Under the pieces are notes generated by a model. It searched no databases and was not told where the DNA came from. It worked only from the letters and a program-made list of their open reading frames with translations. A program made the translations under genes and the position numbers. A DNA stretch of 64,000 nt, taken from contig OZ038462.1 in assembly GCA_964036295.1 (NCBI GenBank), forward strand, positions 2,301,501-2,365,500, in the 5' to 3' direction. Position 1 is the stretch's first letter. Each line of letters begins with the position of its first letter. This DNA comes from Plumapathes pennacea. Its lineage: Eukaryota > Cnidaria > Anthozoa > Antipatharia > Myriopathidae. Shown piece by piece: positions 43,293 to 56,573 of this stretch.

Positions 43293-45400
43293 GTGTAATT
43301 TTAGCATGTCATGTTTAGACTATAAGGAACCAGTTTTCCTCGTTGAACGTTTTCCTGTTTACATTCTCTCGCATGAGCACCCTTGTAATGTCACCGCTGA
43401 ATATAGAATATGCTTGGCTTTTGCTTTCTTTTATATCAAAGTAACGCAAAACGCACTGCTGACAGAACTACTGGAATGAGCCAGAACGTTATTAAATGCC
43501 ACGTGAACGACATGCGTTCAAACCCATTTTTCGCGCTAGCGTTACATTTAACTAATAATAAAGTATATATTTTCTGAAAGCTCAACAATCATAGATTTAG
43601 GGTAAAGCTTTATACTTTTTGAATTTGCTAAAGAAAGAAAGTTATCAGCTTCCGAGTGAATTTTGACCTTGCCTCATTCAAAAAGCCTAATGTCACTCAG
43701 ATTTTACCCGATTTGATTATTTATTGTTTCAGCCTAATGTTGACACAATGAAGAACAAAAGGTGTCTCCGAATTTTGATATCTTGTCCATATACAAAGTT
43801 ATTGACTTTTAAAGTTGGCCGATCATATTTCTAGCTACGCGCAAGACAAAAGCGGACATATCTTCCGAACAAAAAAAAAAAAGAATTAAAATCGGAGACA
43901 CCTTTTTGTAGCTTTGATATTGATTCACATATTTGCCAAGTTTCAAGCCAATCGATTAAAATCCATTGAAATGCAGGTTTCCGAAAGAAACACTTTTCCG
44001 CGTTTGAAAACACTGAGAAAAACAAATTTAAAGATTCTGACCAGGGAGCCGGAAACCTGTTTACATAGCCTCATCTGTCAGCAATCTGTCAAAACACCGC
44101 GGTTAGTGCTTTCGCTTCGCATAGAGGCTTTCCAGTAACTACGGACATCAACGCTTCGTTCGGGTAAGTTTCGCAACATCTATTTTCGTTTCACAGTTGC
44201 ACTCACCACTCAACACCAATTCAACCTTTTGCAGCCACAGTTGGAATTCGGAATGAGTTCAAGCAAACAACAAACTCGTTCTAAACGTAAGAAAGCGTTC
44301 ACAAAGGCATACAGGGAATATTTCTTACGGCATTTCGATATTCTTGCAGATCTGCTGTTAGTCATGCGTTATCCGTCGCGCGGCTAAAATTTGTACTTTA
44401 TTGTTTTGCATGACTGACGCGCAAGCCGCGTGCTGTGCAGTTACGGGAGATACTAAACGATCTGTTGACAGGTAGCTTCCAGCGAGAAAGAGAAATATAA
44501 AATCCTTTCGTTTAATATCTCGAGGAAAAAAATAGGTATCCAAATTTTGTTTTCAGAAACACAAGGTAAAACATGCAATAATTTCGTTAAGCCAAAAAAA
44601 ATTTTTTCGAATCTGGCAAAGTCCGGAGGGTATCCTGATACCTTAAATAGCGGAAGTCCTGCTGTCGGCATCTGCAGGAAGAGCAAAACTGTGCTTCATT
44701 GTTTTCAATCCTTCATCCAACAACTAAAAATAAAGATTACGGATCCGGGGGAGGGGGGTACTCATCATAATTTTAGGTGTGAGTGTGCCGCCGGTGCTGA
44801 AAACCCTAACCTGGCCTATTTCAGACCAAAACATCTGATTTTCTATACCCTATTTCAGACTGATCCCAAAATGTATACCCTATTTCAGATCTGCAGGAAC
44901 CAAAACGTAGACCCTATATAGCATTTCAGAGATTTTTTTTTTTTTTTTTTCTGTTGCAACGATTTCCGCCCGGTGTTTATTTTCATTTGCCGTGCAATGT
45001 CCGCGGCAACACAATTCTGTTAAAATCATCTAGTCATCCTAAATATTATTCTATCCCAGACCAAATCGACAAAATTGATACCCTATGTTAGACTAAAAAA
45101 GGCAAAATCTAAACCCAACAAATTAAGAATGCTTGAAAACGATACTCTTTGGCCGGCACATACCTTGAGCGTAATGGCCTCGGGAATAAGGGATAAAGAT
45201 GAGCTATTCTAAGCACAAATATAACAGTACATCTTTGTCAGAGCCGTGGTTAACACTTGAAACGACAACGAAAATAACTTTACGACGTTTAGCATATCCA
45301 CATTAACATTATAGTTTACTGGTGGAACCAGGATTCTGTGCGGGGGAGTTTGAGCGGAGGTTCGTAGACCCCCTGAAAGGTGCCTTTGAACAAAAGTTTC
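43162..45400. repeat. Segmental duplication, copy 1 (partner 46250-47300)
   Basis: 43162-43490 and 44657-45400 both match the second copy in order and orientation. About 1.15 kb (43491-44656) is absent from the second copy. The shared DNA includes the hairpin right arm, ACGCAAAACGCACTG, CGGCATCTGCAGGAAGAGCA, the ACCCTATTTCAGA repeats and the GGTGGAACCAGGATTCTGTG block. Confidence 0.85.
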
Positions 45401-45559
45401 ACTAGCGAATACTGGCGTAATTTTCCTCGAGGGGTTTGTTTGCTGACCAACTAACACTAGTGTAGGCGCGCCACTGTTTTCACCACTGAAATCAGAAATG
45501 TTAAGTTGACATATGATCTGTCATCACTTCCGTTTTCTACAAAGCACATGTTTTGAAAG

Positions 45560-45960
45560 ATGGCGGGAGAAGAGAATGCGGTATTTGTAATTCTGTTGCT
45601 TGTCGCGGCAGTTCGTAGTCTCGCTCGCTTGCGACGACGAAGGCGACAATTTCACCAATTAAGGCAGCATTTACTGCAAAATCGGAGGCAGCAGATAGGG
45701 CATTTATATCTGTACGTAGACAAGTTGAGCCTCGGAGAAGAGCCAAAGCGGTATGGGTTCGTTTCAGACTTCAATTTTGGTTTGAGCAAATGTTGTTTAA
45801 CCAGTATGAGGACAATTTGTGGCGTGAACATTTTCGTGTCAACAAGAATACATTTCACTTCATTTGCGGACTGGTTGGTCCACACATAATGCGACAAGAC
45901 ACGATTTTACGCCAGGCAATAACTGTAGAAAAGCGAGTGGCTGTTGCTTTGTGGCGCTGA
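45560..45960 (+). pseudogene. PIF/Harbinger transposase fragment
   Basis: The frame starting at 45643 reads AAFTAKSEAADRAFISVRRQ, then FEQMLFNQYEDNLWREHFRV, FHFICGLVGPHIMRQDT and ITVEKRVAVALWR, ending in TGA at 45958-45960. The W-x-FR ... TF-x-I-x-x-L and T-x-R-x-AI-x-x-x-x-RVA-x-x-LWR pattern is the N-terminal part of PIF/Harbinger (HARBI1-like) transposases. A separate ATG-bearing frame (45560-45889) runs into it and suggests a frameshift. The DDE catalytic part is missing. It lies between the two copies of the segmental duplication. Confidence 0.75.
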
Positions 45961-46249
45961 GAAAGATGTCTTGATTTTGTTAAAGTTGGGTGTGTACAGT
46001 ATTTGACAACTTGGCAGAAAATGGAGCGCTGCAATTGGCTACGCTTAAGTACACACCGCGTTACACCATCTTTTCAGGTCGTGTATTTTTGCTCGGTTTC
46101 CGGTAATTATAACCCTAAAATCCCGGTGAAAAAACTTTGCAATTTACACTAATGAAAATTTACGTGAGTTACATCCTGGGTGTTTTCATTAGAACTTCCG
46201 GAATTTTCGCGTTACACCAGTGTAAAGTGTCATAGTGAAAACACAGCCA

Positions 46250-47300
46250 TTATGTGTTGCTGACATTTTGTTATGACTGCATCGTGAATAATAGAAAGAA
46301 AGATAACATGTCAGAATTTCATAATGTGACACAGTCATGAGATATGTAACTTTAGCATGTCATGTTTAATTATGGCGGTGATCACCCTTCATAGACTATA
46401 AGGAACCAGTTTTCCTCGTTGAACGTTTTCCTGTTTACATTATCTCGCATGAGCGCCCTTGTAATGTCACCGCTGAATATAGAATATGCTTGGCTTTGCT
46501 TTCTTTTATATCAAAGTAACGCAAAACGCACTGTTGACAGAACTACTGGAATGAACCAGGACATGTTATAGTGCTATGCGTCGGCATCTGCAGGAAGAGC
46601 AAAACTGTGCGTCATTGTTTTCAATCCTTCATCCAACAACTAAAAATAGAGATTACGGATCCGGGGGAGGGGGTACTCATCATAATTTTAGGTGGGAGTG
46701 TGCCGCCGGTGCTGAAAACCCTAACCTGGCCTATTTCAGAGCAAGATATCTGATTTTCTATACCCTATTTCAGACTGATCCCAAAATGTATACCCTATTT
46801 CAGATCTGGAATCAAAACGTAGACCCTATATAGCATTTCAGAGACTTTTTTTTTTCTGTTGCAACGATTTCCGCCCGGTGTTTATTTTCATTTGCCGTGC
46901 AATGTCCGCGGCAACACGATTCTGTTAAAATCATCTATAATCATCCTAAAAATTATTCTATCCCAGACCAAACCGACAAAATTGATACCCTATTTTAGAC
47001 AAAAAGGCAAAATCTAAACCCAACAAATTAAGAATGCTTGAAAACGATACTCTTTTGGCCGGCACATACCTTGAGCGTAATGGCCTCGGGAATACGGATA
47101 AAGATGAGCTATTCTAAACACAAATATAACAGTACATCTTTGTCAGAGCCGTGGTTAACACTTGAAACGACAACGAAAATAGCTTTACGACGTTTAGCAT
47201 ATCCACATTAACATTATAGTTTACTGGTGGAACCAGGATTCTGTGCGGGGGAGTTTGAGCGGAGGTTCGTAGACCCCCTGAAAGGTGCCTTTGAACAAAA
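46250..47300. repeat. Segmental duplication, copy 2 (partner 43162-45400)
   Basis: Collinear with copy 1 except for the missing 1.15 kb block, which would sit at about 46560-46575 here. The hairpin's left arm is truncated. Confidence 0.85.
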
Positions 47301-48747
47301 GTAAAAGTTCAGTTTGGTATTTTTCATACTAATGAGTACAATGAGGGGGTTTCGATTGTATGCCCCGAATTCCCCCCCCCCCCCCCCCCCCACCCTCCTG
47401 GATCCACGAAAAATCATGCGGCGTTGTTGAAACAGGGCCAAATAAGGCAATACCAACTTTAATCATCTCAGTGACATAACACCACATGCCACCGGAAAAT
47501 ATAAATTAGAATCGGTTTACACAGCGCAGTTTACTCTGTTCGTGTTGAACGCATTCCTCTGTGTTGAGCGTGAAGCGCAGGTTCAACTCTCACTCAAAGA
47601 AGGTGAGCTTTATGGGAATACTGATAAATGCAATTTAGTGATGCTCTTGTATAAAATGTCATGCACTAGTTAGAACTACGACGTTTGCAAATGTCCATTG
47701 TCCACAGCTGCACTCGTATTGCTGTAAATTTACCTTTAGTAGACTAAAAGAAAATGACTCCTATGAGAAAGAAGACGTAACTCCTTTTCTCAAAGTTGAG
47801 ACAGCCGTGGCGCCAAAACAACAGAGTTCACATTGTAAACAATTTCAGGGAGTAAGTTCATTTGTCTACTGCTACACGTAAATGCAAAAAAAAATAAAAA
47901 ATCTAGAGGTGCCTGCTTGTTCTTATCCAGCAAGCGGTGGTTTCTCCGGACGGAAATATTTCGGGCGTGGGAAACCATTCAAGTTTGTGCATAATTGATC
48001 ACGGCACGACATTTAACCTTCTTCGCCGTTGGTTGGTTCTTTACGCTAATGCCATTACGTCATGTAAGTGCCGGGGTTCCGATTGGTTGATATTTGCAGG
48101 GGGTTCCCCGGTCGAGCGAGCGCGGGCGGAAGATGTACAAAATTCCACAGTAAATTCCAAATTGTGAAAATGTATAAAGCTCTTACTTTTATCAATTAAT
48201 TAACTAGTGTACGACCTTTCTGAGACTTTACCATTCAGAATTGAACGTTATCAACGCGGCCAATGACAAATGAAGTTTATTTACAACTTAGATACAACGG
48301 ACAAAATATACGAAAACAAAACACTGTACTGGCAAGAAATCATTGCAATACGGAATATTTTGTTCGCCAAGATTAAAACAGCTCTTAAATTGTATTTAGG
48401 ATCGTCCTTGCAAGTGCCGATTCTCGTTTCTTGTTTCTTTTTGTTTGTTGTAACCTAGCAACCCAGTGTCTGTATCTTTTTTCGTATCCCAGTAGTCCGT
48501 GCACGCGTCACACTGTTTTGACTACGATTTGATAAAAAATACACCCCATGACTACAAATTACATTTTATCTACAAACTGGAGTGAATATTATCTTGATCA
48601 TATTATTAACTGTCCTTGTTCGTTTTAAGTTTAAAAGCTGAAGACTGTGGACAGAAATCTAGACAAGAAGCTTGGTTTCAGTATTAGCTGGTGAGCACGA
48701 AGCCACGAGCCTGCTCTCTGGAGAAGACGATACACCGCAGTTAAATC
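47301..48747. other. Intergenic region upstream of TG2
   Basis: No supported gene. Contains an 18-20 base C run near 47374-47391. Confidence 0.55.
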
Positions 48748-51700
48748 ATGCCCCTCTTTTCCAGAGCCAGGAGTCGGGGGTAAGTTTGGTTTAACAGTTT
48801 TTGGTTCGCGATTCGCGACTTTTAAAGGGGCAGTGCATGACCGTAGCGCACTCAGGGGCCGGGCGTGCCCCCCCCCCCCCCCCCAAAGTTTTTCCAAAAA
48901 AAAAAAAAAAAAAAAAAAGCAGGATATTATCAGGTACTTGACCCCTCGGGGCTTGAGCCACCAACGCGACATTAGTCAACTCAGCATAATACTGCTTTGA
49001 GAAAGCATTTCGGCAATTGTTTGTGTAACTTTATGTAATATTAAGTGGCGGATTTAGGGGGGGGGGGTGGCTTTCGTCTGGGTCTCGGATTTTTTAGACA
49101 ACGTAGACCTGTATAATGGTACACGGGTTTTCTTTTCTTTTCTTTTCTTTTCTTTTCGGTTTTTGTTGTTGTTTCTATCACAATTCAGAACTTTTGTTCA
49201 GTTTCGTTACCAGTAATTATTGTGAAGAAAATTGAGAAATATAAGCAGCAATGTGGAATGACTGCTTTGTGAAAGCAGCTCTCTGAAGCTCATCCGGCCC
49301 AGGCGTAATTGTGTAATTGTGTTGCAAAATCTGTCTGAAAAGAGCTTTAGAGCTAAAGAGAGAAATTGGATTTGTCGCTCAACATAACCTGTATATCTAA
49401 ACTTTATATCTAAAGTGTTACGCGTTCGATGCGGCGCCGAACTTACCAGCAGTACCTTGAAGATAATTTTCCTTCCAAATCCGCTGTGACACCGGCCCAG
49501 CAAGTCTTTGTGCACCCACTATGAACTCATTGATAATTAATGTTTGAAGTTCGTTGAGGTGTGCACGTTAATTCTTTTGTTTAGACACGATGGAAGAGAC
49601 AATGCGTCCCGTCTGGGGGAGGGAGTGGAAGGGAGAACCAACACAATGTCCGACACGGAGTTCTCATCCCGAAACAACGCTCTACGAATAATCAAGAGTG
49701 GTAAGTGCTACTGGATAATTCATTGATCCAGTATGTCTTAAATGCACTATCCTTCCATTTCTTTGTCCTTCTGCAATTCCACGCAGTCCGAGCGTCCATC
49801 AATCCAAATATTTTATTCGCGCCATGTCCAGGCAAGACAACAGTAACTGACCGATCGACAGGCATTCCGACGGACGGAATGATGATCGACCGACCGACCG
49901 ACCGATGTACAGAGAAATAAACCTCTTTTATTTTCAGCGTCCTACATGAATGTTAATGGCGTCGAACTTTTCGCTTCACAAAACCGGGACGAGCATCACA
50001 CGAACAAATACGCCGAAACCAAATTGATTGTGAGGCGTGGCCAGACATTTGACATCAGAGTGACATTTGAACGCACGTTCAACCCCCAAAATGATGTCAT
50101 CGTGTTGCAGTTCGTTTTTGGTGAGTATCAAAATTGCAGTAGTACACTCCTGGAGAAGCACCACCATTGCCTTCGCCCTTATTGATCGCATCCACTATAG
50201 TCATGAATGCTAGTAGATTGACAAGAGGGCTGGAAAACAGTGTTGATCACGTGACTGGTAACTACTAATAGATTAAGTTAAACAAGGGGAACCTGAGCAA
50301 AAATGTCGCAAAAATGTTGACAGCTGATCAAAATGACGTAAGAAGTTTGCTTTACTGGACTCCATGTTCTTTTTAGGCAACCGGCCACAAGAAAGCAAAG
50401 GTTCCTTGATCCGCGTCGTTGCTAAAGACGATCTGACCACCTCTGGGTGGGGAATGAAAATCAAGAGCTCTGACGGTAACACGGTGTGCTTGACTGTCAT
50501 GTCGTCTGCTAAAGCGTTTGTCGGCGAATACGACTTGTATGTGGAGACGAGGACTAAAACAGGAGAGGCGGGAGACCAACTGGAGTCCAGATACAAACAC
50601 GACCAGCAGATAATCGTGTTGTTTAACGCCTGGTGTAAAGGTACCCACCTCCCTGCTAGCTATTTCCTTTTTTTCTTCCGTCATCCAGTAGTTGCAGCTA
50701 TTCACCACGCTCCTTTTCTCTTTCTTCTTGAATTTCTAGTACACTAATCTTAAAAAAACTATTCTAAAATCACCTGACTCTTTTGTTTGTTTGTTGTTGT
50801 TGTTGTTGTTGTTGTTGTTTCAGATGATGTCGTGCATATGAAGAATGATGCTGAACGCCAGGAATACGTCATGAACGACACCGGTCGCATCTGGGTGGGC
50901 TCAGCTCGTTCAAATCGTGAGATACCCTGGAATTTTGGACAGGTGAGATAAGAAGCCCATGATACCTAAACCGACTATACAAGAAATACGGTAATCGCAG
51001 ATATCCCCTCGCCTTGTAGTGGGTTTTTGAGAAGCGGAATTCTCGTCTAATTTTCGCTTGGAGATTATTAATCGTTATTACAAACCATGGTTGTATAATG
51101 ATGTCACCAGTCGGCGGCTAAAAATAATGTTTGCCGCACGGCAGTCTGGTAAGGCTACGTTTACACTTTATCGGATAGGATTTTGAGCCGTTGCGAAAAC
51201 CTATCCGGTACTGTGTAAACACGAAAAGCCCTGGCCAAACGAGATGCAAGTCGACGCAAGTTCGACATGAGAGTGAACTTGCATCGACTTGCCAAAGGTT
51301 GGCCAAACGAGACGCAAGTCATTGCAAGCTCATACAAGTTTTGTAATATTTCTTTTTTTTTTTTTACGGTTCCGAGTCAGAATCCGAGTCAAATGTCTTG
51401 CTTGAGCTGGCAATTAATGAGTATGCTTTTTACTTTTGTTTTTGTTTTTTTTTGTGTGTGTTGTTTTGTTTTTATTTTATTTATTTATTTACTTATTTAT
51501 TTATTTATTTATTTTTTCGGTTTAGACTTGCCTTTGCTAACGCGCTCTTCACTGTTTTAGGTGAAAAACTTGCGTCTACTTTTTGTAAACACTGTCTATA
51601 TTAGACTGAGTGTCCCATTGAGAGTTTTCATTCGGGTGGTCACACCTCGACAGTTCAGGATTTGTAACGGCTCAGTTCCCACTTGAAATAATCTACAGAG

Positions 51701-54700
51701 CCAAGTCAGCCTGTTATAGATACAAAGACAGCCGAAGGAATAGACATTATTAACTCCGCGCTCTGTTTCAGTTTGAAGACTCCGTGTTGAATGCGTCGCT
51801 TTATCTGTTGAGAGTCAGCGAGATGGCGACCAATGCACGATCCGACCCTGTACACGTGGTGCGATGTATCTCCGCCATGGTAGGGAAGACTTTTGCTTTT
51901 TGTCCTTGTCCTTGTTTTTGTTTTTGTTTATATTCTTTTCTTGTCCTTATCCGTTTGTTGTTGTTGTTGTTGTAATAACTGTCCTTGTTCTTGTTGTCCG
52001 TTCTTGTCGTTATCCTTGTCGTTCTTCTTCTTCTACTCCTTGTTTTTTTCCCTTATCCTTTTTCTTGCTCTTATCCTTGTTGTTGTTCTCACTCTGTGTA
52101 AGGTGCTGTTTTTCTACCCTTTATAAGTCAATCACATGTCTTACATCGTTTTCGATCCTTTTTTACTCAGGCCAACAGTAATGACAACGATGGTGGGATA
52201 CTCACTGGGCGGTGGACTAAAACATATCCCTGGGACGGCACTCGTCCAACAGCGTGGACCGGCAGTGTTAAGATCATCAAACAATTTATGAAGACAAAAA
52301 GCGCAGTTAGATACGGCCAATGCTGGGTGTTCTCGGGTCTTGTTACTTCATGTAAGTACGCATATTATGGCTCAGACAGCATCATGGGAAACTCTACTAG
52401 TGGTCAGATAATTATTTGTTACGTGAAGGAATGTAATATGTATATATTTAGGCGGAAGGTATGTTTGCACACGTACAGTAAGTGTATTGAGTTCTGCTTA
52501 TCCTTTTCTGCAGTGTGTCGTTCGTTGGGAATTCCTACTCGAAGTGTGACAAACTTTCAATCAGCACACGATACGGATGCCAGCATGACAATCGACTTTC
52601 ATTTCGACGAAGAAGGATATCCCAGGCATGACCTGGATGACTCGATTTGGTGAGAAAGAAGCTCTACTACTTCTTGAAGCCCCGTTTACACTAGAGCGAA
52701 TTTATCCGGATTCGAGACATTTGTTTCCGGATTCGTGAAAGCGTTTGTTAATTGTTAATCCGATGTTATCTTTAGTTAGTCCAGAGAGAAAACAAATCCG
52801 GAATTGAAATTGGGAACTTTTCATCCCGTTACCTTGCATCCGAAATAGTTTAGTATTTTAGTTATTGTAATACTCATCCTTTCTCTCGTTTGCTGTTCGG
52901 CCTCTTTTTAAGGAATTTCCACGTGTGGAATGAATCGTGGTTTAAACGGCCAGACCTGCCGGACGGCCATGATGGCTGGCAAGTATTTGACGCGACTCCT
53001 CAAGAAACCAGCGGAGGTAAGCTGACGAGATTCTCCCTACCCTACACGAAGAAACAATAATGACGGCTTAAAGAGAATTTACAGTTGAATCAACTGCAAG
53101 CAATCAGATATAACCATGCGGTACTTTCAAGCACAGTAACAAACCGTACTGTTTTGTGGACGTATAAACGAGTGGAGTGTATGTCAAGTAAATCTCTCTG
53201 CTGGTTTTGTTTCTACATGATTGCATTATGACCGAAGAAACAGTTCTTCATGCTGCATGCCAAGTTTTATCATCATGTAAGGAGTGTAGAGCGTTAGCCC
53301 TTAGTCAGTGTTTCATTTTATAACACAGACTCGAGTCTGAAGTACGTTGAAAAACCTCATGCTTTCCTTGCTGTTTTTTTGTGATCATTTCAGGAGTGTA
53401 CCGCTGTGGGCCTGCGTCTGTGAACGCTGTGAAAAATGGCGACGTAAAACTGCCGTACGACACAACCTTTGTGTTCGGTGAAGTGAATGGCGATCGAGTT
53501 TACTGGACTGTGCACGAAGACGGCTCCATGGACCCTCTCTGCATAGACAAAAAAACCGTCGGCAAGAAGATCAGCACAAAGGCTGTCGGGAACGATACTA
53601 GGGAGGATGTGACATCACACTACAAGTATCCTGAAGGTGAGAGGGCTCCTCTTCTTGTTCACTTGAGCTCCTCTTATTCTTGTTCACTTCATCTTTTCTT
53701 TTTCACTTAAGCTCCTGTTGTTCTTCACTTCATCTCCTCCTCTCCTTCTTCACTTTATCTCCTCGTCTTCTTCACTTCAGCTCGATCCTCCTGTTCTTCT
53801 TCACTTTATCTCCTGGGATCTGTTTTTTTCTTTTTCTTTTCTTTTTTCTTTTTTCCTTTTCGCCCTCAAGTCACTTTTTAATGACTCAGTATAACTTTTG
53901 TTTAGTCTAATAGTGTTAATGAAGTTCGACTTCTTGACAGGTTCTGCCGAGGAAAGACGTGCAGTGGAATTCGCCAACAAGTTCAGCAGCCGAGCAGACG
54001 AACATATTTACAAGGAGGCGAATGATGACGTCACGTTCAGCCTTGACGTCATCGATGACATCAAAATAGGAGACGCGTTTGACGTAACCGTAAATATGAC
54101 GAACAAGTCGACTGCCAGACGCACAGTGAAGATTACGATTTCTAGCAAGTTGGCTTTTTACACTGGAATACCTACTGGGGACTGCAAGGGGATAGCCACC
54201 GAGGTCGATCTACCAGGCGAAGGAAGTAAGTTGCAAGAAAGATAGTCATAAGACTTAAGACGGCAGTAAAGACAGTCGTAAATATTGTCAATAAAACAAT
54301 ACAAAGAAAGACAGTGATAGACAGAAAGCGACAATGACTCTCCTAAGACAGTAATAGCCAGACATACAGCAATAGACAGACATACGGAGACAGAAGAAAT
54401 GATAAGACACAAAGAGAGAGAGAGAGAGGTGCACACAGGCGAAAGAAATAAAACTAGTGAACGAAGACAGGTAGTAAAAGAAGAAATCAGATACACGGTA
54501 GGACGCCCAAGTATAACACACAGAACCGCAACACACTGAATCGCACAGTATCACACCATGCTCCACCCGAAATACATCATATAGTAACCTGTCTCGCAAC
54601 GCCGTTGCGAGACAAGTTGCTGAAGAATTGCACAGTGTAACAGGACTTGTGTCGCAATTTTTTTTGCTGCGCGCAACGTTGCACGAAGTAGAACTCAGTT

Positions 54701-56573
54701 CTACTTTTCGCAACGCGTTGCAGCAACTTGCAACGCCATTGCAGAGTGTAACACCCCTCCAGCAACTTGTCTCGCAACTTTTGCCTTGGCGCGATCAAGA
54801 GCGCATGTGCACTTCTTTATAATTATTCAAATTCCACCGTGTTGACGTCTGGAATTTGCAGGGCGCCAATCACAATTTTTTCCAAACTTTCCTCGACATC
54901 AAACGTTGCAAGTTGCTGAGATCGCGTTGCACAGTGTAACACCCTACCTCCGCAACTGCAACGATAATTTTTCAACCGTTGCGAAACAAGTTGCTGAGAA
55001 AATTGCACAGTGTAACAGCGCCTTAAGGAGAACTTGGCTTTTGATATCTTGTTCAGATAATAGCTGATTGAACTGTCAGTTGTCACTACATCACTCACAC
55101 ACATTTTCATCTCAAATGGAAGAAGATGCATTTGAACTTGGTAGTGAAAGGGATCATCCCTGAATTTGAACTTTTTTTTTTTTTTTTTTTTTTTTTACAG
55201 AGGGAAGTGCTGTCCTGTCAATTAAGAAGGAAGACTACATCGAAAAGATAGCAGCTGACGGAAGTATCAAGATTTACATCAAAGCGCAAGTTAAAGAGAC
55301 GCACCAGGCTTTTGCAAAACAAGACGTGGTGGAGTTTAAGAAGCCGGCACTCACATTAGAGGTTAGTGGAAGAGGTTTTCATGCCACATGGATCTCTTGG
55401 AATGTCAAGACTAAACATTAAGAAAGCTTTCTGTCCACACTAATAACACGCTAAATCGACCGAAAGCCTTAAATGCCTAGATTGAGCATGCGCATATTTT
55501 GGATCTAGTTTAAATGACCAGGAGACTTCAACACAAGAGATCACATGATCATCATGACGTCACGCTGGAGTTTTCAAAAATATCCACTCTCGCGAGCGTT
55601 TTTGAAAATATCCGTTTTCGGTCACCGAAAACGCGTCTTTGTGTGGATAGGAGGCCAAAACGGATAAATATATATTCGGCGACCAAGAAATGCAGACATA
55701 GTTTGGTTAATCAGACGTGTCGGTCATGCTGGATTTGAACCGACTTCTTCACTTTCGACAAGTAGGATTTTGTTGCTACATAGCGAGATCATGCTATGTA
55801 GAAACTTTTTCTATACAAATCTGTTATTCGTAAAATGACGCCGAATTTTGTTTTCATGCCACGGACCAGAAATGTGTATGTCAATAGTTTTTGCTCTTTT
55901 CATTTCTCGCAATCAAATTATTCAAAGATGGTCGATTTCACTAGGGTTTGGCTACTGGTTATTACGGGCAGAAGTACTTATTGGTTGATTCGATGTCACG
56001 TGTTTTCAGGTTTCTAACACCAGCCCTGGTGTGCGAGAGAAAGTGAAGGTGAAGTTGTCCTTCGAGAATCCGCTACCAGTCAAGTTAACTGGCGCGGAAT
56101 TCCACCTAGAGGGGTTTTCTTGTATGGAGCTCAAGAATTCTATTATACCGTGCCAGTAAGTCTGATGAACTACAAAGCGATTCTAGCTTTGTCTGTTTTT
56201 CCCCAGAAAAATTAGTTTTTTTGCAATGACTCAGGGATAATTTCAACCAGAAGTTCAGTTTCTGGTCCGGTCGAGCAAGAATAGAAATTTTCTATTTTTC
56301 ATCTTTTACAATTTGTTTGCGAAGCCCAAGCTTCTTTTCTTTCTTTTTTGTTCGCTGCATAAGTTACTATTTTTAAGAGGAGCTCGTAGTTAGAAAAGTA
56401 ATACTCACTTTTTACCTCACTTCAGGTCAGTCGCTCCGAGGGCTAAGGCCAAGGCCACGACCTACGTCACCATGATGGCTTACCGCTCAGGACAGCGCAA
56501 GCTGGTGGCTAGTTTCCAGGCCCATGAGTTGAGTAGCGTGCACGGGGAGGCAACGCTGACTGTTTCTCACTAG
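48748..56573 (+). CDS. Transglutaminase 2 (741 aa, 14 exons)
   Basis: Tandem paralogue of TG1 with the same catalytic role. Exons: 48748-48779, 49585-49700, 49938-50120, 50377-50640, 50824-50942, 51772-51879, 52171-52351, 52514-52649, 52913-53016, 53394-53636, 53941-54225, 55201-55361, 56010-56155, 56426-56573. From exon 3 on, each exon equals its TG1 counterpart in phase and nearly always in length; the sum is 2226 nt. Cys325 (YGQCWVFSG), His383 (NFHVWNESW) and Asp406 ([10 protein letters not shown]) complete the triad. The first exon ([11 protein letters not shown]) matches TG1 exon 2, so the basic N-terminal extension of TG1 is shorter here; this start is the least certain part. AATAAA is at 56669-56674. 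Confidence 0.9.
48867..48918. repeat. C-run followed by A-run, TG2 intron 1
   Basis: About 18 C, then AAAGTTTTTCC, then about 22 A. Confidence 0.9.
54585..55025. mobile_element. MITE-like repeat with TTGCACAGTGTAAC motifs, TG2 intron 11
   Basis: TTGCACAGTGTAACA, CAAGTTGCTGA and GCAACG(C/T)nTTGC recur four or more times in both orientations over 440 bp, including near both ends. TG1 has no counterpart in the same intron. Confidence 0.65.
55172..55196. repeat. Poly-T run at the TG2 exon 12 acceptor
   Basis: About 25 T end directly at the ACAG acceptor for the exon starting at 55201, forming a very long polypyrimidine tract. Confidence 0.85.

Noticed and set aside
51864-52181. Cys/Phe/Leu-rich ORFs in TG2 intron 6
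   Set aside because: They read through CTTGTC/GTTGTT low-complexity intron DNA between well-supported exons.
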